DNA of 42,022 bases from Verrucomicrobiota bacterium (GTDB taxonomy: Bacteria > Verrucomicrobiota > Verrucomicrobiia > Limisphaerales > VHDF01): positions 1 to 42,022 of the forward strand of contig VHDF01000038.1 of the NCBI GenBank assembly GCA_016871495.1, in the 5' to 3' direction. The notes below the pieces were generated by a model, which saw only the letters and a list, made by a program, of their open reading frames with translations, was not told the DNA's origin and did not search any database. Positions 1-7,904 of this stretch are shown here, in pieces. Both the position numbers and the translations under genes were made by a program. The number at the start of each line of letters is the position of its first letter. Within the stretch, counting starts at the first letter, position 1.

Positions 1-128
1 CCTGCGTGAAAAAAACATTTCCGAACTTTTTCCAGAAACTGGCCGAGGCCCCGCCTCACGGCCTGGGAGTCGTCCTTCGTGACGCGGCAGGACGCCCGTT
101 GTCGGTGGAGTTGATGTCCGCCGAATGA
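1..128 (+). CDS. aroA: 3-phosphoshikimate 1-carboxyvinyltransferase (EPSP synthase), C-terminal tail only
   Basis: The frame open from base 3 to the TGA at 126-128 encodes a short C-terminal tail. It contains CVKKTFPNFFQKL, which matches the conserved end of EPSP synthases (C-x-x-KTFPxFF). The enzyme catalyses the sixth step of the shikimate pathway, joining PEP to shikimate-3-phosphate. The rest of the gene lies upstream of the window. The following gene is cmk, and an aroA-cmk order is common in bacteria, which supports the call. Only about 41 residues are visible, so no catalytic residue can be checked. Confidence 0.8.
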   Translation, partial: CVKKTFPNFFQKLAEAPPHGLGVVLRDAAGRPLSVELMSAE

Positions 129-150
129 GCTGGCAGACCGCGCACTCTGG

Positions 151-846
151 ATGGCATCCATGACTTCCCCTGTGAAATCCCAGAAGGAACTTGATGCGCG
201 CATCGTGGTGGCCATCGATGGCACCAGCGCGAGCGGTAAGAGCACCAACGCCCGGCTCGTGTCCCGCGCCTTGGGTTTTCTTTATGTGGACACGGGCGCC
301 ATGTATCGGACCCTCGCGTGGAAGTGTTTGCACGATCGCATCGATATTTCCGACGAGAAGGCGGTTTCGGGCTTGATTCGCAAATGGAAAACGGCCCTGG
401 AATCCAAGGACGGCCAGGTTCGGTTGTTGGTGGACGGGTATTTTCCCGAGAAGGAAATTCGGACGGCGGAAACGAGTCAGGCGGTGCCGTCGGTGGCCGC
501 GATGCCCAAGGTGCGCGACTGGATGAAACTGAAGCAGCGGGAATGTTTGCGGCTCGGGAATTTGGTGATGGAGGGGCGAGACATTGGCAGCAATGTTTTC
601 CCGGAGACCGAGTTCAAATTTTACCTCGATGCTACGCTGTCCGAACGGACCCGGCGGCGGGAAGCGGACGGGGTTCGGGAGGATCTGGCCTTGCGCGATC
701 GGAGGGACAGTTCGAGGGCTGCCGCGCCGCTGATGATCCCGCTGGGGGCGGTGGTGATCAATACGTCGGGCATGACCCCCAACGATTCGAGCGCCCAGAT
801 CATCGAGTCCGTGCGGCGGCGGTTGGACGGTGCCGCGGGGCGATGA
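151..846 (+). CDS. cmk: Cytidylate kinase
   Basis: A cytoplasmic (d)CMP kinase that makes CDP/dCDP from ATP and CMP. The P-loop GTSASGKST is at residues 24-32, followed by the typical YVDTGAMYRTL segment that lines the CMP site. The later MEGRDIGSNVFPE motif and an Arg-rich lid (ERTRRREADG) are also those of the family. The length of 231 aa is normal. A second ATG lies three codons in, so the exact start is uncertain. The stop overlaps the start of plsC in an ATGA, which implies translational coupling, and the gene follows aroA by 22 bp. The three genes probably form one operon. Confidence 0.95.
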   Translation: MASMTSPVKSQKELDARIVVAIDGTSASGKSTNARLVSRALGFLYVDTGAMYRTLAWKCLHDRIDISDEKAVSGLIRKWKTALESKDGQVRLLVDGYFPEKEIRTAETSQAVPSVAAMPKVRDWMKLKQRECLRLGNLVMEGRDIGSNVFPETEFKFYLDATLSERTRRREADGVREDLALRDRRDSSRAAAPLMIPLGAVVINTSGMTPNDSSAQIIESVRRRLDGAAGR

Positions 847-1490
847 ACCCGATCTACGCGGTCACCGCCTGCGTCTGCCGGATCCTTTTCCGGTTATGGT
901 TCCGCTGGCGGGTGATCCACCCCGAGCGTGTGCCGCGGGAGGGTCCGGTCATCCTCGCTTCGAATCACGCCAGCTTTCTCGATCCGCCGCTGATTGGGTC
1001 GCCCTTGCCGCGCATGGTGAATTATCTGGCGCGGGAATCCTTGTTTCGAGTGCCTGGCATTGGCGCCTATTTGAAGGCTCTGCACGCGGTGCCCGTGGAT
1101 CGGGATGGAGGCGGGGGCACGGGATTGAAGGCCATTCTCGACCGGTTGCGGGGCGGTGGCGCGATTCTGCTTTTCCCGGAAGGCACTCGAACCTCGGATG
1201 GTTCGTTGCTGCCGGCCAAAGCCGGCATCGGGCTGACTGTGATCAAGTCAGACGCTCCGGTGGTGCCGGTGCGCGTGTTTGGAACGTTTGAAGCGTACGG
1301 ACGGAGCCATCGCTGGCCGCGCCCGCGTCCGATCGCGGTCAAATACGGGCGTCCGCTGGATTTTTCGAAATGGCGGGAGGAAGCCAAGTCTTGCTCGAAG
1401 CCGAGGCTCAAGCAGGTTTATCAGGAAGTCGCCGACGCTTTGATGTTGGAAATCGGCCGGCTGGAGGCGCAGTGGGACGACTCGAAGTGA
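843..1490 (+). CDS. plsC: 1-acyl-sn-glycerol-3-phosphate acyltransferase (PlsC family)
   Basis: A 215-aa lysophosphatidate acyltransferase of phospholipid synthesis. The catalytic NHxxxxD motif is NHASFLD at residues 41-47, and the acceptor-binding motif FPEGTR is at 111-116. A hydrophobic N-terminus (residues 5-20) suggests inner-membrane association. The ATG at 843 overlaps the cmk stop codon (ATGA); the frame stays open further upstream, but that part is only a shadow of cmk. Small PlsC-like proteins cannot be told from other glycerol-acyltransferases by sequence alone, so the exact acyl substrate is inferred. Confidence 0.9.
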   Translation: MNPIYAVTACVCRILFRLWFRWRVIHPERVPREGPVILASNHASFLDPPLIGSPLPRMVNYLARESLFRVPGIGAYLKALHAVPVDRDGGGGTGLKAILDRLRGGGAILLFPEGTRTSDGSLLPAKAGIGLTVIKSDAPVVPVRVFGTFEAYGRSHRWPRPRPIAVKYGRPLDFSKWREEAKSCSKPRLKQVYQEVADALMLEIGRLEAQWDDSK

Positions 1491-1549
1491 GCTTCGGGCA
1501 TGCTCGATGCAGCCGGCATGCGCGACGAAACCCGGTCCAAGGCGAAACA

Positions 1550-2914
1550 TTACACCAACTGCTTCAGCAGGACTTTGGATTTTCGTCCGCTTTGATCGTA
1601 CTTTTCCCGGCGGGCGGGCGGCAGGTCATCCGGCGTGCCTTCGATGAAGCCGCCTTTGGATTGGAAATAATTAAAGGCCTGCGTGGACAAGGTGAGCAGC
1701 GTGTTCAGGTTCAACTCTCTCGCCCGGCTTTCCACGAATTGGAGCATTTTCCGGCCGATGCCTTGATTTTCGTGCGAAGGGTTGACGTAGAGGCAGGCGA
1801 GTTCCCCCGCGCCGTGTTCGGGATAGACGTGCAAGGCGACGCAAGCCACTGGATTCTTGTCGATCTCGAACAGATAGTAGTCGTTGATCTGCCGCTCGAT
1901 TGCCGGGCGTGTCCGCTTGACCAGTTCGTGCGATTCCACGGATTTCTTGGTGAGCGCGAGGATGACGCGCACGTCTTTTTTCATAGCGCGGCGGATTTGC
2001 TGGTACTCGTTCGCATAGACCAGCGTCCCGATGCCTTGGTTAGAGAATACTTCCGCCAGGAGTCCCTCATCGACGCGGCCGCTGAGCAGGTGCACGCGTG
2101 GGACGTCGGCGCGGCAGGCGGCGGCGGCATGCTCCGCCTTCGAGATCATGGAAGGCAGAAAGTCGTCGCGCTGCTTCGTCAAGGAGGCTTGCAAATCCGA
2201 GACTGGGACTTGCCGGATCAACTGGCCTTGACGGGTCAGGCCCTCTTCCTCGGTGATGAAGATCAGTTTCGCGGCCTTGAGAGATTCGGCGAGGGCGAGG
2301 GCGACGCCGTCTGAATTGACCCGGTAAGTGCGTCCGTCCCCGTCGAAGCCGAGCGGGGGAACGACGGGAACCACGCCTTGGGAGAGGAGCGTCTGGAGGA
2401 GTTCGACGTCCACCCGCTCGACCTTGCCGGTGTGGAGGTGGTCCACGCCGTTCAGGATGCCCATGGGGTGGGCGATGATGGCATTGGTGCAGGCGGCGCG
2501 CAGGTCGTTGGCGGCGAGGCCTTCGAGGATTTCGTGGGTGAGGCGGTTGGCGGCGGTGAGGGCGAGTTTGAGCGTGTCGGCATCGGTAATGCCGGTGCCG
2601 TCCAAGTTCGAAGGTGTGGCGTGGAGTTCCTCGGCGAGCGTCCGGATTTGGGCCGAAGCGCCATGCACGAGCACGACCCGGATGTTGAGCGAGCGCAGGA
2701 CGGCGACGTCGAGCAGGAGATTGGCGAAGTTTTCGTCCGTGACGATGGCGCCATCGAGGCTGATGACGAAGGTTTTATCCCGAAAACGCGGAATGTACTG
2801 GAGGATGCCCCGGAGGTCGGTTGGTTTCACGTGATTGGCTGCGGTCGCCGCCGGAGCGGACTCCGGTTTGCGAACGAGTTGAGAACTAGATTCTTCCGTG
2901 GCGCTTTCAATCAA
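1550..2914 (-). CDS. argA: N-acetylglutamate synthase (ArgA type, amino-acid kinase plus GNAT)
   Basis: A two-domain ArgA that acetylates glutamate as the first step of arginine synthesis. An amino-acid-kinase-like domain spans about residues 45-290 (FVISLDGAIVTDENFANLLLD, VVLVHGASAQI, GVALALAESLKAAKLIFIT). A GNAT acetyltransferase domain fills about 310-454; its acetyl-CoA loop is NQGIGRKM, preceded by ELACLYVNP and followed by LSTQAFNYFQSKGF-like residues. The 454-aa length fits the family. The first ~40 residues are Ser/Ala-rich and probably disordered. It is divergent from the ACT gene with only about 47 bp between the starts, so their promoters must be compact. Confidence 0.93.
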   Translation of the reverse strand: MIESATEESSSQLVRKPESAPAATAANHVKPTDLRGILQYIPRFRDKTFVISLDGAIVTDENFANLLLDVAVLRSLNIRVVLVHGASAQIRTLAEELHATPSNLDGTGITDADTLKLALTAANRLTHEILEGLAANDLRAACTNAIIAHPMGILNGVDHLHTGKVERVDVELLQTLLSQGVVPVVPPLGFDGDGRTYRVNSDGVALALAESLKAAKLIFITEEEGLTRQGQLIRQVPVSDLQASLTKQRDDFLPSMISKAEHAAAACRADVPRVHLLSGRVDEGLLAEVFSNQGIGTLVYANEYQQIRRAMKKDVRVILALTKKSVESHELVKRTRPAIERQINDYYLFEIDKNPVACVALHVYPEHGAGELACLYVNPSHENQGIGRKMLQFVESRARELNLNTLLTLSTQAFNYFQSKGGFIEGTPDDLPPARREKYDQSGRKSKVLLKQLV

Positions 2915-2961
2915 AAATTTGCATTTTATATTTCCTCGTTTGCGCTTTGGATGAGGGGAGC

Positions 2962-3492
2962 ATGACGATCATTCTCACGCTTGTGGGGCCGGACCGCACC
3001 GGCATTGTGGAAGAGGTTTCTCATCTGCTGGTCATGCATGGCGGCAATTGGCTGGAGAGCCGGTTTTGCCGTTTGGGCGGCCATTTTGCCGGGATTTTGC
3101 GCGCGGACATTCCCCTGGAGAATCGCGATGCGCTTCACCGCGCTTTTGACTCGATGCGAGGCGGCGGATTCGAGATTCAGCTTCGTGAAGGGAGCGTTCT
3201 TCTGGCCGCGCAAGCGATGCATTTCGCCCATCTCGAGGTGGTGGGCGGCGACCGTCCGGGCATCGTTCGCCAGATCAGCCAGATCCTGGCTCGATTGGCG
3301 GTCAACGTGGAAGATTTCGAGTCCGGCTGCGAAAGCGCTGCGATGTCGGGGCACTCCCTGTTCTCCGCCAGGGCGACCCTGGCGCTGCCACCCCAGGTCA
3401 GTGTGGAGACTTTGCGATCCGCCTTGGAGGGCATTGCGGACGACTTGATGGTGACGGTCCGCCCTGGCGCTAAGGAACAGGGGCCAGGGTGA
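2962..3492 (+). CDS. Double ACT-domain regulatory protein (GcvR-like)
   Basis: A 176-aa protein made of two ACT domains (about residues 1-75 and 85-165). The first begins ILTLVGPDRTGIVEEVS and the second EVVGGDRPGIVRQIS, both with the glycine-containing ligand loop. The organisation matches the glycine-cleavage repressor GcvR and related amino-acid-sensing proteins. No DNA-binding domain is present, so it presumably acts by protein contact, as GcvR does. The ATG at 2962 is preceded by a good Shine-Dalgarno, GAGGGGA; an upstream TTG at 2947 is less likely. Its 3' end overlaps the convergent selenoprotein candidate by 23 bp. The ligand is unknown. Confidence 0.8.
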   Translation: MTIILTLVGPDRTGIVEEVSHLLVMHGGNWLESRFCRLGGHFAGILRADIPLENRDALHRAFDSMRGGGFEIQLREGSVLLAAQAMHFAHLEVVGGDRPGIVRQISQILARLAVNVEDFESGCESAAMSGHSLFSARATLALPPQVSVETLRSALEGIADDLMVTVRPGAKEQGPG

Positions 3493-4429
3493 TGCGGAAG
3501 AATCCCTGGGTTCCAGGTTCGGCTGCGGCATCGAAGCGGAACGAAGTTTCGAAACAGCCTGTGCCATCGAAAAGATTGGCGTCGGGGGCCGCGAGAACAG
3601 GCCGCTTCAGCCCGGGCTGCCAGTCTCCGAGTTGCGGGGAGAGTTCGTAGGAAGCCAGGCTCATGGCGGGCGCAGGCCGCCGAAAGGTGGCGACGAGACT
3701 ATTGAGCGCTCCGTTCTTGACCACGGTGAGTCGCACGGACGGGCGGCTGGAGGAGTTCAGGGGCGAAGTTCCGTGGGCCCATTCGGCGAGGTTGCTCACG
3801 CCGTCATGATCGGCATCCTCGTTCGGGCCTGGGGTTAGATTGCCGAAGTGTTTTTCCTCCCACAGATCGGGCAGTCGATCGCCGTCGGAATCCACGACTT
3901 TTGCCGCTTCGAGGAGGAGTTTCTTGAGGGCGGTGTAGTGGGTGGGGAGGAGCAGGTTCTGGCTGGTGAGGTTGAAGACTCCGGACAGCCGGTTCACGGG
4001 GTCGAGGATGCGGACATCGCGGTAGGTGGCCTTCCATTTTTCGGCTACGGCCAGGTCGAAGCGATCTTGAAGCCAGGGCAGGTTGCGGCCTGCGGTTGCG
4101 GTGGCATTGAAGGAGGCGTAGTTGGTGCGGTTGATGCCGAGGATTTCGATGTTAAATCCCACCCGCTCCGCCCGGAGTTCCTTCTGCAAATCGTTCAAGT
4201 ACCCAAACTGGGTACGGCAGTAACTTCACTCCGCGGAGCCGAAGTAAAAGGCGGAGACTTGGAAGACGTAATCGCGGGGAGAGACGGACGCATGGAATCG
4301 CGGGGAATTGGGATTTTCGTCAGGCAAGCGCCAGTCGGCTTCGGGGGTGGCGGCGCGGGCGAACGCGGTCATGACGGCCATCAACAACGCAAGGGAAACC
4401 CTGGCGGCCCCGGACGAAAGCGGATTCAT
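3470..4429 (-). CDS. Candidate secreted selenoprotein: thioredoxin-like domain with UxxC motif and Ca-type DxDxDG tail
   Basis: Read through one in-frame TGA (4226-4228), this is a single 319-aa protein. Residues 1-27 form a signal peptide (MNPLSSGAARVSLALLMAV...ARA). A thioredoxin-like domain follows (VFQVSAFYFGSAE-U-SYCRTQFGYLNDLQKEL), with the TGA at codon 68 exactly where the first Cys of CxxC belongs. The tail has thrombospondin-3/EF-hand-like acidic motifs (DSDGDRLPDLWE, DADHDGVSNLAEWAHGTSP) often found in exported Verrucomicrobiota proteins. A 6-bp hairpin with a G in the second loop position starts 10 nt after the TGA. Both flanks of the TGA are in the same frame and both are needed for the thioredoxin fold. 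The alternative is a nonsense mutation or a sequencing error. Start ATG at 4429; its ribosome site is weak. The C-terminal end overlaps the ACT gene. Confidence 0.72.
4199..4228 (-). promoter_or_regulatory. Bacterial SECIS-like hairpin just after the in-frame UGA
   Basis: On the minus strand the UGA (4228-4226) is followed by ten bases, then a perfect 6-bp stem GUACCC/GGGUAC (4215-4210 with 4204-4199) closing a five-base loop AGUUU. The loop begins 17 nt after the UGA and has G as its second base. This agrees with the bacterial SECIS rule as I recall it: a short stem, a G among the first two loop bases, and a loop about 16-37 nt from the UGA. A weaker outer pairing of GUU with AAC is possible. 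Selenocysteine insertion is inferred; selA, selB, selC and selD are not in the window. Confidence 0.68.
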
Positions 4430-4493
4430 AAGGCGGTTACGGTAGATCAAACAGAGAAGTTTTTCAAAACTTTCCCACCATGGCCGGGCATGG

Positions 4494-4713
4494 GCCGTGC
4501 ATCCCGAAGATGTCTGTCGTGTGGCGCAGGCTGCCCAGCCTGCCGTATCGCCGACTGCCAGTCGGCCCGGCGGGTGAGGAACGAGGCCCTTCCATGCTCT
4601 CCACGCGCCTGGATCCCTTCGTCGCCCCGCAGGCTGGGCAGCCTGCGAAACAGCAAACAGGGCTGTCTGCGTTACCAAGACAACCCGGTCACCGACAACC
4701 TCTGGATGCACCG
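4494..4713. mobile_element. MITE-like non-autonomous element (copy A) with 8-bp target duplication
   Basis: About 220 bp without a real gene fills most of the 4430-4771 gap. The ends are imperfect inverted repeats (CCGTGCATCCCGAAGATGTC at the left, CGGTGCATCCAGAGGTTGTC read inward from the right; about 18 of 24 positions agree). Directly outside them is the 8-bp direct repeat GGGCATGG (4486-4493 and 4714-4721), which looks like a target-site duplication. Inside are three perfect palindromes: GCAGGCTG-CC-CAGCCTGC (4526-4543), GCCGACTG-C-CAGTCGGC (4550-4566) and GCAGGCTG-GG-CAGCCTGC (4629-4646). No transposase is encoded, so movement would need one supplied in trans. Confidence 0.6.
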
Positions 4714-4771
4714 GGGCATGGAAGCTCACAGGGGAAGCAAGATTCCTCGATGAAACCGGATGGCCTCGAGC

Positions 4772-6112
4772 TCAAGGGGCGGCCATCTCCTTTTCCAGCG
4801 CCTTCGCCAGCCGGTCGATCTCGGATTCGTCGTTGAAGATATGGGTTGAGATGCGGAGGGCGTTGTAATCCTGAAGCCGGCCTTGTCCGGTGGAAATCCC
4901 CCCGTAGGTGGGCGGCACCACGCGCGTTTGAATGTGATGGTTTTGATAGAGTTTGGCCGCGAGGTCTGCCGATTTTACGCGTTCGAAGGCGAAGGTCGAG
5001 ATGCCGGGGGCGGAGAGTGAATCGTCGGCGGGGGACAGCAGGCGAACTCCGCCGATGGCGCCGACTTGCTTTCGAAGGTACCCGCTCAGTTCGCGGCAGC
5101 GAGCTTCCACGCGTTTGCGGCCGAGCACTTGATGAAACGCCATCGCGGCGGCGTGTCCGAGAATGCCGGCCACATTCTGTGTGCCTCCCGACGCGGAATA
5201 AAAAGGCTGGCCGAAACCGGTCGGGAGAGGCAGGCGGGGCTGGGCCTCCTTCCGGACATAAAGCAGGCCGCTGCCTTTGGGGGCCAGCATCCACTTGTGG
5301 CTGCTGGAAGCGTAGGTGTCCACGTCCAGTTTCTTCACATCGATGGCCAGCATGCCGGGAGCCTGAGCTCCGTCGCAGACGAGGAGGATGCCGCGGGGCC
5401 GGGTGAGTTTGGCGATATCGGCCAGCGGCATCACCAGGCCGGTGAGCGTTTCCACATGGCTGAAGCTGCAGACGCGGGTGCGGTCAGTGAGTTTGGCGGC
5501 GATGAGATCGAGGATTTCACGGGCGGTTCGCGCGGGCGCGGGGATTTCGACGAAGACCGGTTTGATTCCGTAATGGCGGGCGAGGAACATCCAGCCATTC
5601 GAGCCGCTCGGGTGCTCGTGATTCGTGGTGAGCACTTCGTCGCCGGGTTGCAACCGCAGGGCCATGGCGATGGCGTTCATGCCTTCGGTGGTGTTTCGAG
5701 TGAGCAGAAGTTCGTCGCGCGTGGCGCCGAGGAATTCGGCGGCTCGCTCTCCCGCATCGCCGGGGGCGCCGAAGGCGTATTGCACCGGATCCCCTTCCAC
5801 ATGGCGCAACCACGTGGTCACCGTGTCCAGGACCAGGCGCGGACAGGCCCCGATGGTGGCGCAGTTCAGATGGATCAGTCCGGGATGAAAATCGAATTCG
5901 CGCCGAAGACGGCGCCAGTAGTCTCGGCCCGCTGCCAAGCTTTGCAGTTCCGATTCCAACTCCGCCAGACCTGTCCGCAGGGCGGCGTCCGCTGCTTGAA
6001 CGGCCGCGGTGGCCGCGGCACCCAGTGCCAGCCGGCCCATGAACGAGCGCCGGGAATGGTGAACTTTCGAAGCGAGGCGCGGCTTGGCGCGGGAGGAAGT
6101 CATCGCCGACAT
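4772..6112 (-). CDS. Tat-exported class V aminotransferase (isopenicillin-N epimerase-like)
   Basis: A 446-aa PLP enzyme of fold type I. A twin-arginine signal is at residues 20-42 (SRRSFMGRLALGAAATAAVQA), so export as a folded protein is likely. The substrate-side motif LIHLNCATIGACP is at about 79-91, TRNTTEGMNAIA at 138-149, the cofactor Asp in LLVCDGAQAPG near 247, and the Schiff-base lysine in SSSHKWMLAPKG at K273. This pattern is that of the cysteine desulfurase/isopenicillin-N epimerase class; the substrate cannot be told. A Tat-exported PLP enzyme is unusual but recurs in PVC bacteria. It stands alone, bracketed by two copies of a dispersed repeat. Confidence 0.85.
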   Translation of the reverse strand: MSAMTSSRAKPRLASKVHHSRRSFMGRLALGAAATAAVQAADAALRTGLAELESELQSLAAGRDYWRRLRREFDFHPGLIHLNCATIGACPRLVLDTVTTWLRHVEGDPVQYAFGAPGDAGERAAEFLGATRDELLLTRNTTEGMNAIAMALRLQPGDEVLTTNHEHPSGSNGWMFLARHYGIKPVFVEIPAPARTAREILDLIAAKLTDRTRVCSFSHVETLTGLVMPLADIAKLTRPRGILLVCDGAQAPGMLAIDVKKLDVDTYASSSHKWMLAPKGSGLLYVRKEAQPRLPLPTGFGQPFYSASGGTQNVAGILGHAAAMAFHQVLGRKRVEARCRELSGYLRKQVGAIGGVRLLSPADDSLSAPGISTFAFERVKSADLAAKLYQNHHIQTRVVPPTYGGISTGQGRLQDYNALRISTHIFNDESEIDRLAKALEKEMAAP

Positions 6113-6531
6113 TTTGGACCGTTCGCACGCGATTGGAAATTCAATTCATGAAAGCCGCGGCTCCCGATTGCCTTCTCGAGTTGTCAGCCGGAGGGGGATG
6201 CCGGGAGTCCCACGTTTCGTTCGAAAGAGCTCTGTCGACGCGGAACTCGAACGAGTGAAGAAGGAGGCCCTGCCATGCTCTCCACGCGCCTGGTTCCCTT
6301 TGTCGCCTGCAGGTTGGGCGGCCTGCGCAACGGTCGACAGGGCTGTCTGCGTGATCAGGACAACCTCTGGATACACCTGAACCACGGCGTGCTGAGGCGC
6401 ATCGCCGGACGACGGCACGTGCCTCGCAGACCGCGGCGCTCTGGACATATTATCGCGTTCACCACCAACTTTTGGTTGGGTGCGGCTTTCGGTTGGCCGG
6501 GCGCGGAATTGCCTAGAGGCGGTGAAGTCCT
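6113..6531. other. Intergenic region holding a repeat remnant; no gene seen
   Basis: This 419-bp gap lies between the aminotransferase gene (start 6112) and the pseudouridine synthase (stop at 6532), both on the minus strand. No open frame in it looks like a protein. Its middle part (6255-6378) is a diverged copy of the 4.5-kb repeat. The remainder includes a GC-rich stretch around 6400-6450 and AT-richer sequence around 6445-6480. I saw no convincing terminator. Confidence 0.5.
6255..6378. repeat. Diverged partial copy (B) of the MITE-like repeat
   Basis: This segment aligns in the same orientation with 4574-4712. Shared blocks include the stretch CATGCTCTCCACGCGCCTGG, then CAGG(C/T)TGGGC(A/G)GCCTGCG, then ACAGGGCTGTCTGCGT and ACAACCTCTGGAT(G/A)CACC. 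The right terminal repeat is present as GGATACACC (6369-6377). The left part, with the first two palindromes of copy A, is missing, so this is an older or truncated copy. Together the two copies form direct repeats about 1.7 kb apart around the aminotransferase gene. Confidence 0.65.
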
Positions 6532-7275
6532 TCAGGACACGGCACGGATAAATTGCATGAACCAGAATTCGGGCTCGACCTCGAACACGAACTCGCGCCC
6601 GGCCCAGGCAAAGGAAAGGCTTCGAGCGTGAAGGGCATGATGCGGCAGCATCAGTTTTTCGCATTGGGTCGGAGTCAGCGCATGGTTCACGAAGTCCAGG
6701 TAGTGACGTTCGTCGAGTCCGTATAACTTGTCTCCCACGATGGGATGTCCGATGGAGGCAAGGTGGATTCGGATTTGATGCTTGCGGCCCGTGCGGGGCT
6801 CGACTTCGAGCCAGGAGAAAAGATGGTCCCCGTTGGACCAGCGCTGGAGTTCGCGCCAGGCGGTGGCCGCCGGTTGCCCGTCAGGACGCACACAGTCCTT
6901 GATGGCCACGAGGCTCAGCGGGTCGGGTCCCAAAGGAGCCTCGATGAATCCCAGAGGCTGGCGGGGATGGCCATGGACCAGGGCCCAGTATCGTTTTGAG
7001 ACTTTCCCTGCTTCGAAGGTTTGTCCGAGCGCGCGGGCCGTGTCCCTGGTTTTTGCGGCAATCACCACACCGCTCGTTTCCCGGTCGAGCCGGTGGACGA
7101 GTCGAACGGGTGCTTCGCCGCCAAGGTGAAGTCGGAGGCGTCCGGCCAGGCTGGACCAAGCGTCCGTTTTGGTGGGATGACAGGCGAGTCCGGCGGGTTT
7201 GCGGACGACGAGGAGGTCGGCTGACTCGAAGAGAATATGGAGCCGCGGGTCCGGGCGGATCGGGGCGCTTGTCAT
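6532..7275 (-). CDS. RluA-family RNA pseudouridine synthase
   Basis: A 247-aa enzyme that isomerises uridine to pseudouridine in rRNA or tRNA. The catalytic motif HRLDRETSG is at residues 61-69 with Asp64 as nucleophile. Other family motifs are VVRKPAGLACHP near the N-terminus, KRYWALVHG, and RTGRKHQIRIHLASIGHPIVGD in the second half. No S4 domain is present. The frame can also start at 7296, giving seven more residues; I prefer the ATG at 7275. The target RNA and position cannot be assigned. The start is divergent from the next gene with only about 30 bp between. Confidence 0.9.
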   Translation of the reverse strand: MTSAPIRPDPRLHILFESADLLVVRKPAGLACHPTKTDAWSSLAGRLRLHLGGEAPVRLVHRLDRETSGVVIAAKTRDTARALGQTFEAGKVSKRYWALVHGHPRQPLGFIEAPLGPDPLSLVAIKDCVRPDGQPAATAWRELQRWSNGDHLFSWLEVEPRTGRKHQIRIHLASIGHPIVGDKLYGLDERHYLDFVNHALTPTQCEKLMLPHHALHARSLSFAWAGREFVFEVEPEFWFMQFIRAVS

Positions 7276-7304
7276 GAGGGAGTTTTCGCGTATCATTCGA
7301 CGCA

Positions 7305-7904
7305 GTGAAAGAGAAGCGGAATATCATTTTGGTTGCGTTGGTGTTGCTGGCCTTTGCGTTGTCACGGTGGCCGGGCTTGCTGCCGCAGAATTTCAGTGCG
7401 GCTTATGCGCTCGTCTTTTGCGCGGGGGTTTTTCATCGGCGTCTTCCGTGGTGGGCGGTGGGCTTGACCCTGTTGGCGACCGACGTGATCAAGAATGTGT
7501 GGCATTACCACACGGACGCGGTCAGCGATTACATGATCGCCATTTACGCGGCTTACGTGGTTTTGTTTTGGATGGGCAGGCAGTTTTCGGCCGCGGGTTC
7601 GTTGACCCGGCTTACGGGAGGCGGGTTGATGGGCGCGATTCTGTTTTATTTGATCACCAACACCGCTTCCTGGTTGCAGAACCCTGAGTACGTCAAATCC
7701 CTGGCCGGCTGGTGGCAGGCGTTGACGGTGGGCACCCTGGGCTGGCCGGAAACGTGGAAGTTTTTCAGCAACACTCTTTTGAGCGGCGGGCTGTTTACGG
7801 GAGTGATCGCCTTCCTGTTTCAGTCCCAAACGGAGGACGCCAAGGAGGACGCGGAGGAACCCGCCGAGGAACCCGAACCTGAGGCTGAGAATTCGAAAAG
7901 TTGA
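7305..7904 (+). CDS. DUF6580-like integral membrane protein
   Basis: A 199-aa protein with five or so hydrophobic segments (about residues 7-20, 31-44, 48-62, 77-92, 108-122, 155-170). The layout [23 protein letters not shown]...LLATDVIK...[12 protein letters not shown]...[15 protein letters not shown] resembles the DUF6580 family, which looks like the membrane component of ECF-type or small-molecule transporters. The last 25 residues are very acidic ([17 protein letters not shown]) and should lie outside the membrane. The start codon is GTG. No transporter partner is adjacent, so the function is unknown. Confidence 0.6.
   Translation: MKEKRNIILVALVLLAFALSRWPGLLPQNFSAAYALVFCAGVFHRRLPWWAVGLTLLATDVIKNVWHYHTDAVSDYMIAIYAAYVVLFWMGRQFSAAGSLTRLTGGGLMGAILFYLITNTASWLQNPEYVKSLAGWWQALTVGTLGWPETWKFFSNTLLSGGLFTGVIAFLFQSQTEDAKEDAEEPAEEPEPEAENSKS

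Noticed and set aside
128-152. A GCAGACCGCGCACTCTGG string between aroA and cmk resembling GCAGACCGCGGCGCTCTGG at about 6430.
   Set aside because: Only about 18 bases are shared and no borders are visible, so chance or a very old repeat trace cannot be separated.
4226-4729. A separate 167-aa gene ending at the TGA at 4226 and starting in the repeat.
   Set aside because: The first 100 codons lie in the MITE-like element, while the last 67 codons form a signal peptide and half of a thioredoxin fold that continues past the TGA.
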